Of a stretch of 64,000 nt of DNA, positions 18,155-25,391 are shown one piece after another; the stretch's first letter is position 1, and every line of letters starts with the position of its first letter. The stretch is from Flavobacteriaceae bacterium. Lineage in GTDB: Bacteria; Bacteroidota; Bacteroidia; Flavobacteriales; Flavobacteriaceae. A program made the translations under genes and the position numbers. Under the pieces are notes generated by a model. That model saw nothing but the letters and a program-made list of their open reading frames with translations. It did no database searches and was not told the origin of the DNA. The DNA lies in contig JAKITQ010000002.1 of assembly GCA_021647985.1 (NCBI GenBank), positions 1 through 64,000 on the forward strand, in the 5' to 3' direction.

Positions 18155-19233
18155 AAAAAGTCATAACCATATTAGGAGCAAGACCACAATTTGTAAAAGC
18201 TGCGGTATTAAGTAGAATTATTGCAGAGAAAAATGAAATTGAAGAAATTATAGTGCATACCGGTCAGCATTTTGATGCAAACATGAGTGATGTGTTTTTT
18301 ACAGAAATGGATCTTCCTAAACCAAAATACAACCTCGATATAAACAGTATGAGCCATGCCGCAATGACTGGTAAAATGTTGGAAGAAATCGAAAAAATAT
18401 TGTTGCATGAAAAGCCCGATGCCATCGTAGTGTTTGGTGATACAAACTCAACTATTGCAGGCGCATTGGCAGCGAAAAAGTTATATATTAAAGTAATTCA
18501 TATTGAGGCAGGACTTCGTTCTTTTAATATGCAAATGCCCGAAGAGATCAATCGAATTTTAACAGATAGAATTTCCGATTTGCTAATTTGCCCAACAGAT
18601 ACGGCAATTGAAAACCTACAAAAAGAAGGCTTTGAAAGTTTAGATAACAAGGTGGTGAAATCTGGTGATATTATGAAAGATGCAGTGGATTATTACGGTA
18701 AAACATCAGCACAAAAATCTTCGTTAATCCAGAATCTAAATTTAAAAGGAAAGCAATTTGTTTTGGCAACCATACATCGCCAGGAAAATACCGATGATTT
18801 GAATAAACTTAAATCTATTTTTCAAGGTTTAGAAACAATTTCTAAATCCATGCAGGTTATCATGCCTTTACACCCAAGAACAAAGCAAATATTGGAAAAA
18901 CATTATTTAAAATTCGATATAAATTTTATTGATCCAGTTGGTTATTTTGATATGCTGGAACTTTTAAAAAATTGCCAAATGGTCGTAACCGACAGTGGTG
19001 GTTTACAAAAGGAAGCTTTTTTTAATAAAAAGCATTGTATTATTGCTCGTGAAGAAACAGAGTGGGTAGAGCTGGTAAAAAATGGGTTTGCAACTATTGT
19101 TGGAAGTGATCATCATAAAATGGTGAAAGCCTTTAATGTTTATGAAAATAGCGATGTGAATTTTGAGATGAATCTTTATGGAACAGATATTGGAGCCACT
19201 ATTTATAAAGAACTAAAATGTTTGTTGAATTAG
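18151..19233 (+). CDS. wecB: UDP-N-acetylglucosamine 2-epimerase (non-hydrolysing)
   Basis: The 360-residue protein carries GARPQFVKAAVL at the N-terminus, VHTGQHFDANMSDVFF, VFGDTNSTIAGALAAKK, HIEAGLRSFNMQMPEEINR and VTDSGGLQKEAFF, all hallmark blocks of WecB/MnaA. It interconverts UDP-GlcNAc and UDP-ManNAc in the cytoplasm, supplying ManNAc-type sugars for surface glycans. Length is normal. It overlaps the upstream glycosyltransferase by four bases, so the three genes are very likely one transcript. Confidence 0.95.
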   Translation: MKKVITILGARPQFVKAAVLSRIIAEKNEIEEIIVHTGQHFDANMSDVFFTEMDLPKPKYNLDINSMSHAAMTGKMLEEIEKILLHEKPDAIVVFGDTNSTIAGALAAKKLYIKVIHIEAGLRSFNMQMPEEINRILTDRISDLLICPTDTAIENLQKEGFESLDNKVVKSGDIMKDAVDYYGKTSAQKSSLIQNLNLKGKQFVLATIHRQENTDDLNKLKSIFQGLETISKSMQVIMPLHPRTKQILEKHYLKFDINFIDPVGYFDMLELLKNCQMVVTDSGGLQKEAFFNKKHCIIAREETEWVELVKNGFATIVGSDHHKMVKAFNVYENSDVNFEMNLYGTDIGATIYKELKCLLN

Positions 19234-19279
19234 GAAGGTTAAATGGGTATAAAATACGAGAAGTATAAGAATTGGATAC

Positions 19280-20731
19280 CTATGTTTTATTAAAATAATT
19301 TATAGTTTTTTCTAAACATTGATCAATCATTTTAAGTGCTTTATCTATAATTTCTAATTTAGTTCTAAAGGAAAGTACAGCAACTCGGATAACAAATTTT
19401 TTATTTAAAATGGTAGAACTAAAATAAATACTTCCATTATCATGTATAAATTCTAATAATTTCTTATTAAATAGATTTGTATCTATTTTACTTGGTGTAA
19501 ACCAAAAATAACTAACCGATAGATCTGGTTCTGGTCCAATTTGAAATCCGCTTTCTTTTATTTTTTCTCTAAAATAGGTAGTTAACAATAGTTTTTCTTC
19601 TAAACAAGCAACAAAAGGTTCTAAACCATGTAATTGTAGAGGTATCCACATTCGTAAGCCTCTAAAATGTTTGGTCAATTCTGGAGATACGTCAGCAGGA
19701 TTCACAGGAGCTTCATCAATTAAAGCATCTTGCATATAATCAGCTGTATAATGGTGGGTTTGAAAAACGGCGTCTTTGTCTTTTATCAAAACAGCACCTA
19801 TTCCATAGGGTAAAAACATGCCTTTGTGCGGATCAACTACTAGTGAATCAGATAGTTCAATGCCTTTGAATAAATGTTTTTTTGATTGGGTAAGAATAAA
19901 AAAACCACCATAAGCGGCGTCAATATGATACCATAAATTCATTTTATTGGCTATTTTCCCAATATTGTAAAGTGGGTCAACAGCTCCGGTATCTGTGGTT
20001 CCCGCAGAGGCAATAACCATAAATGGATTTAATCCGTTTTTTATATCTAAGTCAATTTGTTCTCTAAATAATTCTGAATTTATTCTTGAAAACTCATCTA
20101 AAACAAGGTAGTGGATACCAATATCTTCAAGGCCAATAATTCGTAAGGCTTTAAGGATGCAATGATGAACTTGTGGACTTATATAAATAACACTGTTTTT
20201 AATTTGATCGCCTTTTATGTTGTGTTTGTCTCTAGCAGTTGTCAATGCAATTAAATTGGCAATGGAGCCTCCAGAGCTGAGGTTTCCAACGGCTGAATTG
20301 GGATAATTAAAAACCTCCTTCATCCAGTTTATCAATTCATTTTCTAAGCTTACTGCACCGGGGGAAGCGTAGAACATTCCGGCATATTCGTTTGTAATAT
20401 CAACCATATAATCTGAAATCGCAGCAGTGTATATGCCTCCACCTGGAATATAACCCAAATGCCCTCCTGATGCTGGGTTAATTCCTTTTTCTGCAATTTC
20501 TTCTTTGTAAATAGTAATAACTTCGTCAATGGTTTTCTTTTTAGAAGTGATTTTAAACTTGTCAGAAATATGCTTTGATGAGATAAAGGTTTTTTGTTTG
20601 TTTAAAGTGTTTATAAAATCATTGCCAAAATGCTTTACTTTACTTAAATACATATCCCGTTGTTCTTGAGAAGGTTCAAGCGCACAAGAAATACTTTCAA
20701 GCTTAGAAATTTTTTCTATCAATTTTTTCAT
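19280..20731 (-). CDS. Pyridoxal-phosphate-dependent decarboxylase, group II (aromatic amino acid / glutamate decarboxylase-like)
   Basis: The 483-residue protein has GxLGYIPGGGIYTAAISDY, NLSSGGSIANLIALTTAR, the Asp that pairs with the PLP nitrogen in WYHIDAAYGGFF, and the Schiff-base lysine K303 in SLVVDPHKGMFLPYG. This places it in the fold-type I group II decarboxylases. The substrate (aromatic amino acid, glutamate, diaminobutyrate, cysteine sulfinate) cannot be fixed from motifs. It is convergent with wecB and divergent from asnB, so it is probably transcribed alone from the element near 20832. Confidence 0.88.
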   Translation of the reverse strand: MKKLIEKISKLESISCALEPSQEQRDMYLSKVKHFGNDFINTLNKQKTFISSKHISDKFKITSKKKTIDEVITIYKEEIAEKGINPASGGHLGYIPGGGIYTAAISDYMVDITNEYAGMFYASPGAVSLENELINWMKEVFNYPNSAVGNLSSGGSIANLIALTTARDKHNIKGDQIKNSVIYISPQVHHCILKALRIIGLEDIGIHYLVLDEFSRINSELFREQIDLDIKNGLNPFMVIASAGTTDTGAVDPLYNIGKIANKMNLWYHIDAAYGGFFILTQSKKHLFKGIELSDSLVVDPHKGMFLPYGIGAVLIKDKDAVFQTHHYTADYMQDALIDEAPVNPADVSPELTKHFRGLRMWIPLQLHGLEPFVACLEEKLLLTTYFREKIKESGFQIGPEPDLSVSYFWFTPSKIDTNLFNKKLLEFIHDNGSIYFSSTILNKKFVIRVAVLSFRTKLEIIDKALKMIDQCLEKTINYFNKT

Positions 20732-21076
20732 AATTATTTATTATCAGCCTTGTTAAATTGCCAATCCCATTTCAAAGATAAATCTAATCGTTTAATTGTA
20801 TTTATCATGCTTATATATAAAAATTAAGCAACAAAGTTAATATGTTGCTCTATACTTGGTAGTATACAAATATAGGGGCTAATTTTGGCATGTATATAGA
20901 TCTAAATAATTTTCAATCAATTATAAACATTTGAATAACATATTAGTATTAAAAAATGAAATTTAGTTATAATATGTAATAAAAAAACTAATTTATGTTT
21001 ACAATTAGAAAGGTTTTCTACATATTTGCATTCTATTAAAAACTTAGATTAAAAATTTTAAAAAAAAATAGATAAG
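20732..21076. other. Divergent intergenic region between the PLP decarboxylase and asnB
   Basis: This 345-base AT-rich region must hold both promoters. TAACTTTG and TATATTTG on the minus strand fit the TAnnTTTG element. No ORF, RNA gene or strong hairpin was seen. Confidence 0.6.
20832..20839 (-). promoter_or_regulatory. Putative -7 element (TAACTTTG) for the PLP decarboxylase
   Basis: The minus strand reads TAACTTTG about 100 bases before the ATG. A second match, TATATTTG, lies further upstream at 20867-20874. Which one is used cannot be decided by eye. Confidence 0.3.
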
Positions 21077-22750
21077 ATGTGTGGAATTGTATGTGCGTTT
21101 GATTTAAAAGAAAAAGCAGAGGTTTTAAGACCTAAAATATTGGAAATGTCGAAAAAAATTCGTCATCGTGGTCCGGACTGGAGTGGAATTTATAGTAATA
21201 ATAAAGCGATTTTAGCTCATGAACGTTTGGCTATTGTTGATCCGGCATCAGGAAAACAACCATTATTTAGTGAGGATAAAAAATTAATATTGGCAGCAAA
21301 TGGTGAAATTTATAACCATCAAGAACTGCGAAAACAATTTGAAGGTAAATACAATTTTCAAACAGAATCTGATTGCGAAGTTATTTTGGCATTGTACCAA
21401 GAAAAAGGGGTTGGATTTATCGATGAAATGAATGGTATTTTTGGTTTTGCTATTTATGATGTAGAAAACGATACTTACTTTATTGCTCGCGACCATATGG
21501 GAATTATTCCTTTATACATAGGATGGGATCAGAATGGTACTTTTTATGTTGCTTCAGAATTAAAAGCCTTAGAAGGAGTTTGTACTAAAATTGAATTGTT
21601 CCCTCCAGGGCATTACCTTTCAAGTAAAGATGGTGAATTAACCAAATGGTATGTGAGAGATTGGGTAGATTATGAGGCGGTAAAAGAGAATCAAACCAGT
21701 ATTGATGAATTACATGATGCTTTAGAAGCAGCAGTGCATCGCCAATTAATGAGTGATGTACCTTATGGTGTTTTACTCTCGGGTGGATTAGATTCATCCG
21801 TTACATCTGCAATAGCAAAAAAATATGCCGAAAAAAGAATAGAGTCAGGCGATACGCAAGACGCATGGTGGCCACAATTACATTCATTTTCAGTAGGATT
21901 AGAGGGTTCTCCAGATTTGGCTGCGGCACAATTGGTTGCCGATCATATCGGAACAATACATCATGAAATTAAATTCACTATTCAAGAAGGGTTGGATGCT
22001 ATAAAAGATGTGATATACAATTTAGAAACCTATGATGTTACAACAATTAGAGCTTCTACACCTATGTATTTAATGGCAAGGGTTATTAAGTCAATGGGTG
22101 TTAAAATGGTACTTTCTGGTGAAGGAGCAGATGAATTATTTGGAGGGTATTTATATTTTCACAAGGCTCCAGATGCTGAAGAATTTCATAAAGAAACCGT
22201 ACGTAAATTAGAAAAATTGCACATGTATGATTGTTTAAGAGCAAACAAATCTTTGGCTGCATGGGGTATTGAGGGGCGTGTACCATTTTTAGATAAAGAG
22301 TTTATAGATGTTGCTATGCGCATCAACCCACAAGACAAAATGATCAATGGAGAACGAATGGAAAAATGGGTAATTAGAAAAGCATTTGAGAGTTATTTAC
22401 CTGAAAGTGTTGCTTGGAGACAAAAAGAACAATTTTCTGATGGAGTAGGTTACTCTTGGATCGATACATTAAAAGAAGTAGTTGCCGAGGCAGTTAGTGA
22501 TGAACAATTGGCAAATGCTAAATATAAATTTCCTATTCAAACACCAACCAGTAAGGAGGAATTTTATTATCGTTCTATTTTTGAAAGTCATTTTCCATCA
22601 GATACAGCAGCACTTTGTGTACCTCAGGAAGCATCTGTTGCTTGTAGCACCAAAATAGCATTGGAGTGGGATGTGAGTTTTAAAAACATGAATGACCCAT
22701 CGGGTAGGGCAGTAGCTAGTGTTCATGATGATGCTTATAAAATAAAATAA
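21077..22750 (+). CDS. asnB: Asparagine synthase (glutamine-hydrolysing)
   Basis: The 557-residue protein starts MCGIVCAF, exposing the catalytic Cys2 of a class II glutamine amidotransferase domain (about 1-205, RHRGPDWSG). The synthetase domain follows with the PP-loop LLSGGLDSSVTSAIA and SGEGADELFGGYLYFHKAP. It makes asparagine from aspartate, glutamine and ATP in the cytoplasm. Length is typical of AsnB. The gene stands alone with a long upstream region. Confidence 0.96.
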   Translation: MCGIVCAFDLKEKAEVLRPKILEMSKKIRHRGPDWSGIYSNNKAILAHERLAIVDPASGKQPLFSEDKKLILAANGEIYNHQELRKQFEGKYNFQTESDCEVILALYQEKGVGFIDEMNGIFGFAIYDVENDTYFIARDHMGIIPLYIGWDQNGTFYVASELKALEGVCTKIELFPPGHYLSSKDGELTKWYVRDWVDYEAVKENQTSIDELHDALEAAVHRQLMSDVPYGVLLSGGLDSSVTSAIAKKYAEKRIESGDTQDAWWPQLHSFSVGLEGSPDLAAAQLVADHIGTIHHEIKFTIQEGLDAIKDVIYNLETYDVTTIRASTPMYLMARVIKSMGVKMVLSGEGADELFGGYLYFHKAPDAEEFHKETVRKLEKLHMYDCLRANKSLAAWGIEGRVPFLDKEFIDVAMRINPQDKMINGERMEKWVIRKAFESYLPESVAWRQKEQFSDGVGYSWIDTLKEVVAEAVSDEQLANAKYKFPIQTPTSKEEFYYRSIFESHFPSDTAALCVPQEASVACSTKIALEWDVSFKNMNDPSGRAVASVHDDAYKIK

Positions 22751-22826
22751 AATTACTTTATCTTAATTATTATAAGTTGTTGACCGATAAACCTTTTTAT
22801 TATTATCTTAGTAATGTAGAAGATTA

Positions 22827-23645
22827 ATGCTATTTTTGAACAACAACTATTTTAAGAGAATAAATGCCTTTTATTTGTGCTTCAATAAAATAATTTATAT
22901 AGTGAAATATAAATACTACTTTTTATCAATTATTAAAAAATTATGGGCTGCAGTAACTGATCTTATTCCAATTATTATAGTAGTAGTTTTTTTTCAAACA
23001 GTTGTTATAAGGCAGCCTTTTCCTCAAATAGGTGAAGTTATTTTTGGAATATTATTTGTCATCGTTGGTTTGATGCTCTTTATTGAGGGATTAGAAATGG
23101 GATTATTTCCAATAGGAGAATCGATGGCTTATGCTTTGGCAAAAAAAGGAAGTCTATTTTGGTTAATGGTTTTTTCTTTTTTACTTGGGTTTTCAACAAC
23201 AATTGCCGAACCTGCATTAATTGCGGTGGCAAAAGAGGCCTCGATAATATCATCTGGTGCTGGCTTAATTGAAAATAATCAAGAAACTATGGATACTTAT
23301 GCAATGGGCTTACGACTAACAGTTGCTTTTTCAGTAGGTCTAGCCATTGTGATTGGTGTTTTGCGTATTTTAAAAGGATGGCCTTTGCATTTTTTAATTA
23401 TTGGAGGTTACGTATTGGTTATGTTAATGACGATGATAGCACCAGAGGCAATTATTGGGTTGGCTTATGACGCTGGCGGTGTTACTACTTCAACTATTAC
23501 AGTTCCGTTAGTAACAGCATTAGGTGTGGGGTTAGCAACTGTAATAAAAGGTAGAAGCCCATTACTTGATGGCTTTGGTCTAATTGCTTTTGCATCACTT
23601 TTGCCAATGATATTTGTTATGGCTTATGGCTTGTTTTGGTTTTAA
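22827..23645 (+). CDS. DUF1538 family membrane protein, first copy
   Basis: This polytopic protein (about six to seven helices) has LGFSTTIAEPALIAVAKEAS and YDAGGVTTSTITVPLVTALG, shared nearly word for word with the next gene. The ORF-track start gives an N-terminus (MLFLNNNYFKRINAFYLC) with no counterpart in the second copy. A GTG at 22902 (codon 26) would align the two starts better and may be the real one. DUF1538 proteins are thought to be transporters, but no substrate is established to my knowledge. In many bacteria one longer protein carries both halves; here they are two genes 12 bases apart. Confidence 0.85.
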   Translation: MLFLNNNYFKRINAFYLCFNKIIYIVKYKYYFLSIIKKLWAAVTDLIPIIIVVVFFQTVVIRQPFPQIGEVIFGILFVIVGLMLFIEGLEMGLFPIGESMAYALAKKGSLFWLMVFSFLLGFSTTIAEPALIAVAKEASIISSGAGLIENNQETMDTYAMGLRLTVAFSVGLAIVIGVLRILKGWPLHFLIIGGYVLVMLMTMIAPEAIIGLAYDAGGVTTSTITVPLVTALGVGLATVIKGRSPLLDGFGLIAFASLLPMIFVMAYGLFWF

Positions 23646-23657
23646 TAAATTAAAAAG

Positions 23658-24425
23658 ATGATTGATTATATTACAGATTTTGCTTTGGTTTTATTTTATA
23701 CCATACGTGATGTTTTACCGATTATTGTTTTAATAGTTTTCTTTCAACTTGTAGTTTTAAAACAACCTATTCCTCATTTAAAAAGAATGGTAATTGGAGG
23801 TATTTATGTGGTATTAGGTCTTGCATTATTTTTGATGGGATTAGAAAAAGCACTTTTTCCTGTCGGAAAAATAATGGCAAGCCAATTGTCGGATCCATCA
23901 TTTATAGGAGTAAGTGGAGCAGATTTAACTAATTGGAGATCTTATTACTGGATATATATATTTTCGGCATTAATTGGTTTCTCTACCACAATAGCAGAAC
24001 CTTCTCTTATAGCAGTTGCAATAAAAGCTGATGAAGTTTCTGGTGGAACTATAAACCCTTGGGGTCTTCGAATTACTGTAGCAGTTGGGGTTGCATTTGC
24101 ACTCGCGCTAGGTACATTTCGTATTGTAAGTGGTACACCTTTGTATATTTACATTATGGTAGGTTATATTATTGTAATTATTCAAACATTTTTTGCACCA
24201 AAAGAGCTTATTGCGTTAGCATACGATTCGGGTGGAGTTACTACTTCAACTGTAACTGTACCAATTGTAGCAGCACTTGGTTTAGGGTTGTCGAGTGCCG
24301 TACCTGGAAGAAACCCTGCTATTGATGGTTTTGGATTAATAGCTTTTGCAAGCTTATTTCCAATTATTGCGGTATTGGGATACGCACAATTTATAAGTAT
24401 GAAAAAACGATTTATTAAGAATTAA
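23658..24425 (+). CDS. DUF1538 family membrane protein, second copy
   Basis: The 255-residue paralogue of the preceding gene has the same helices and the same two signature blocks, IGFSTTIAEPSLIAVAIKAD and YDSGGVTTSTVTVPIVAALG, and the final DGFGLIAFASLFPIIAV. The conserved TTIAEP and GGVTTST segments lie in hydrophobic surroundings, as expected of re-entrant or substrate-lining regions. The two copies probably form a heterodimer; that is inference. The PII-like gene follows after 11 bases. Confidence 0.87.
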   Translation: MIDYITDFALVLFYTIRDVLPIIVLIVFFQLVVLKQPIPHLKRMVIGGIYVVLGLALFLMGLEKALFPVGKIMASQLSDPSFIGVSGADLTNWRSYYWIYIFSALIGFSTTIAEPSLIAVAIKADEVSGGTINPWGLRITVAVGVAFALALGTFRIVSGTPLYIYIMVGYIIVIIQTFFAPKELIALAYDSGGVTTSTVTVPIVAALGLGLSSAVPGRNPAIDGFGLIAFASLFPIIAVLGYAQFISMKKRFIKN

Positions 24426-24436
24426 AATAAAGAAAA

Positions 24437-24784
24437 ATGCAATTTAAATTAATTATTACTTTTGTAAAACCGAACATTAGTGACAAGGTAGTTGATGCAA
24501 TGAAAGAAGCAGGAGCTACTGGAGCTACGATAATACCTGCTAGGGGAACAGGAATACACGAAGCAAAGTCCTTTTTTGGACTTTCTATTGAAAATCATAC
24601 AGAAATTATTTTATTTCTTGTAGAAGAACATGTTGTTGAAAAACTCATGAAGGTAATTTCTAAAGCAGGTAAATTTGATGAACCAGGAACGGGTATTGCT
24701 ATTGTTTTACCTATTGAACACGTAGCCGGATTAGAAAGTCAAATGAAAAAATTTAAAGATCAGGCACGTGATGAATATTTTTAA
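24437..24784 (+). CDS. PII-like signalling protein
   Basis: The 115-residue protein has the ferredoxin-like PII pattern: an opening strand FKLIITFVKP, the block AGATGATIIPARGTG, and the C-terminal segment KAGKFDEPGTGIAIVLPIEHV, which corresponds to the nucleotide-binding end of GlnB. The T-loop region (EAKSFFGLSIENHTE) is short and has no Tyr like Tyr51 of GlnB, so it is not a classical uridylylated GlnB/GlnK. Classical PII proteins bind ATP/ADP and 2-oxoglutarate and often gate a neighbouring transporter. Its place directly after the DUF1538 pair suggests that it regulates them; this is inference. Confidence 0.85.
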   Translation: MQFKLIITFVKPNISDKVVDAMKEAGATGATIIPARGTGIHEAKSFFGLSIENHTEIILFLVEEHVVEKLMKVISKAGKFDEPGTGIAIVLPIEHVAGLESQMKKFKDQARDEYF

Positions 24785-24813
24785 TATATCAATTGTTGCT
24801 TTTTGATTTACAA

Positions 24814-24894
24814 ATGAGAAGTCAAAGAAGCATATTTATAGATGAAATCATAGAAAAACTAAATTACAATTTGAAAAAACATAAAAATGAATAG
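24814..24894 (+). CDS. Possible 26-codon small ORF overlapping the CBS gene start
   Basis: ATG at 24814 opens MRSQRSIFIDEIIEKLNYNL, ending at a TAG inside the first codons of the CBS-domain gene (overlap of eight bases). It could couple translation from the PII-like gene to the CBS gene, or be chance. No homologue is recognised. Confidence 0.2.
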   Translation: MRSQRSIFIDEIIEKLNYNLKKHKNE

Positions 24895-25288
24895 AAATAA
24901 AAATTTTCAAAGTGCAAAAAGTGTAATGACTAAAAGAATAATTTTGGTTGATGGGATGGCTACTGCCAAAGAAGCTGTTGAAATTATGCGAGATGAAAAA
25001 GTAGATTCGCTTATTGTAAAAAAACGAAACGATCAAGATGCCTATGGAATAGTAAATGTTCACGACTTTATTAAAGGTGTAATTTTACTCGACAAAAGAT
25101 CAGAAGAAGTAAATGTTTTTGAAATAATGACAAAGCCTGTAGTAAGCGTTCCAGCAAGTATGGATGTTCGTTATGTAGCTAGTTTATTGACAAATGTAGG
25201 CATAAGAATGGCTCCTGTTGAGGAAAATGGTGAATATATTGGAATGATTTCACTTTCGGATTTGGTTTTAGAAAATCTGCTTTTTTAA
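24887..25288 (+). CDS. CBS-pair domain protein
   Basis: The 133-residue protein is two CBS motifs and little else: SVMTKRIILVDGMATAKEAVEIMRDEKVDSLIV (first) and EIMTKPVVSVPASMDVRYVASLLTNVGIRMAPVEENGEYIGMISLSDL (second). Stand-alone CBS pairs bind adenine nucleotides and act as energy or ionic-strength sensors on transporters and enzymes. It is the fourth gene in the DUF1538/DUF1538/PII/CBS run, so a regulatory role on that membrane system is likely but inferred. Confidence 0.9.
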   Translation: MNRNKNFQSAKSVMTKRIILVDGMATAKEAVEIMRDEKVDSLIVKKRNDQDAYGIVNVHDFIKGVILLDKRSEEVNVFEIMTKPVVSVPASMDVRYVASLLTNVGIRMAPVEENGEYIGMISLSDLVLENLLF

Positions 25289-25323
25289 AAAATAAACAGT
25301 TTTAATCAATTTAATTCAAATTT

Positions 25324-25331
25324 TAAATTTG
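25324..25331 (+). promoter_or_regulatory. Putative -7 element (TAAATTTG) of the TonB-dependent receptor gene
   Basis: TAAATTTG lies 61 bases before the receptor ATG and after the CBS stop. It suggests that the receptor may have its own promoter. Confidence 0.35.
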
Positions 25332-25391
25332 CTAAATAATATATTAGCCTACTTGAAGGTCACCCTAAAATGGATGCAATTTTTTTTGTAA

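Noticed and set aside
24059-24325. 88-codon plus-strand ORF inside the second DUF1538 gene
   Set aside because: Out-of-frame shadow of a clearly conserved membrane protein; its cysteine- and tyrosine-rich text is typical of frame-shifted hydrophobic genes.
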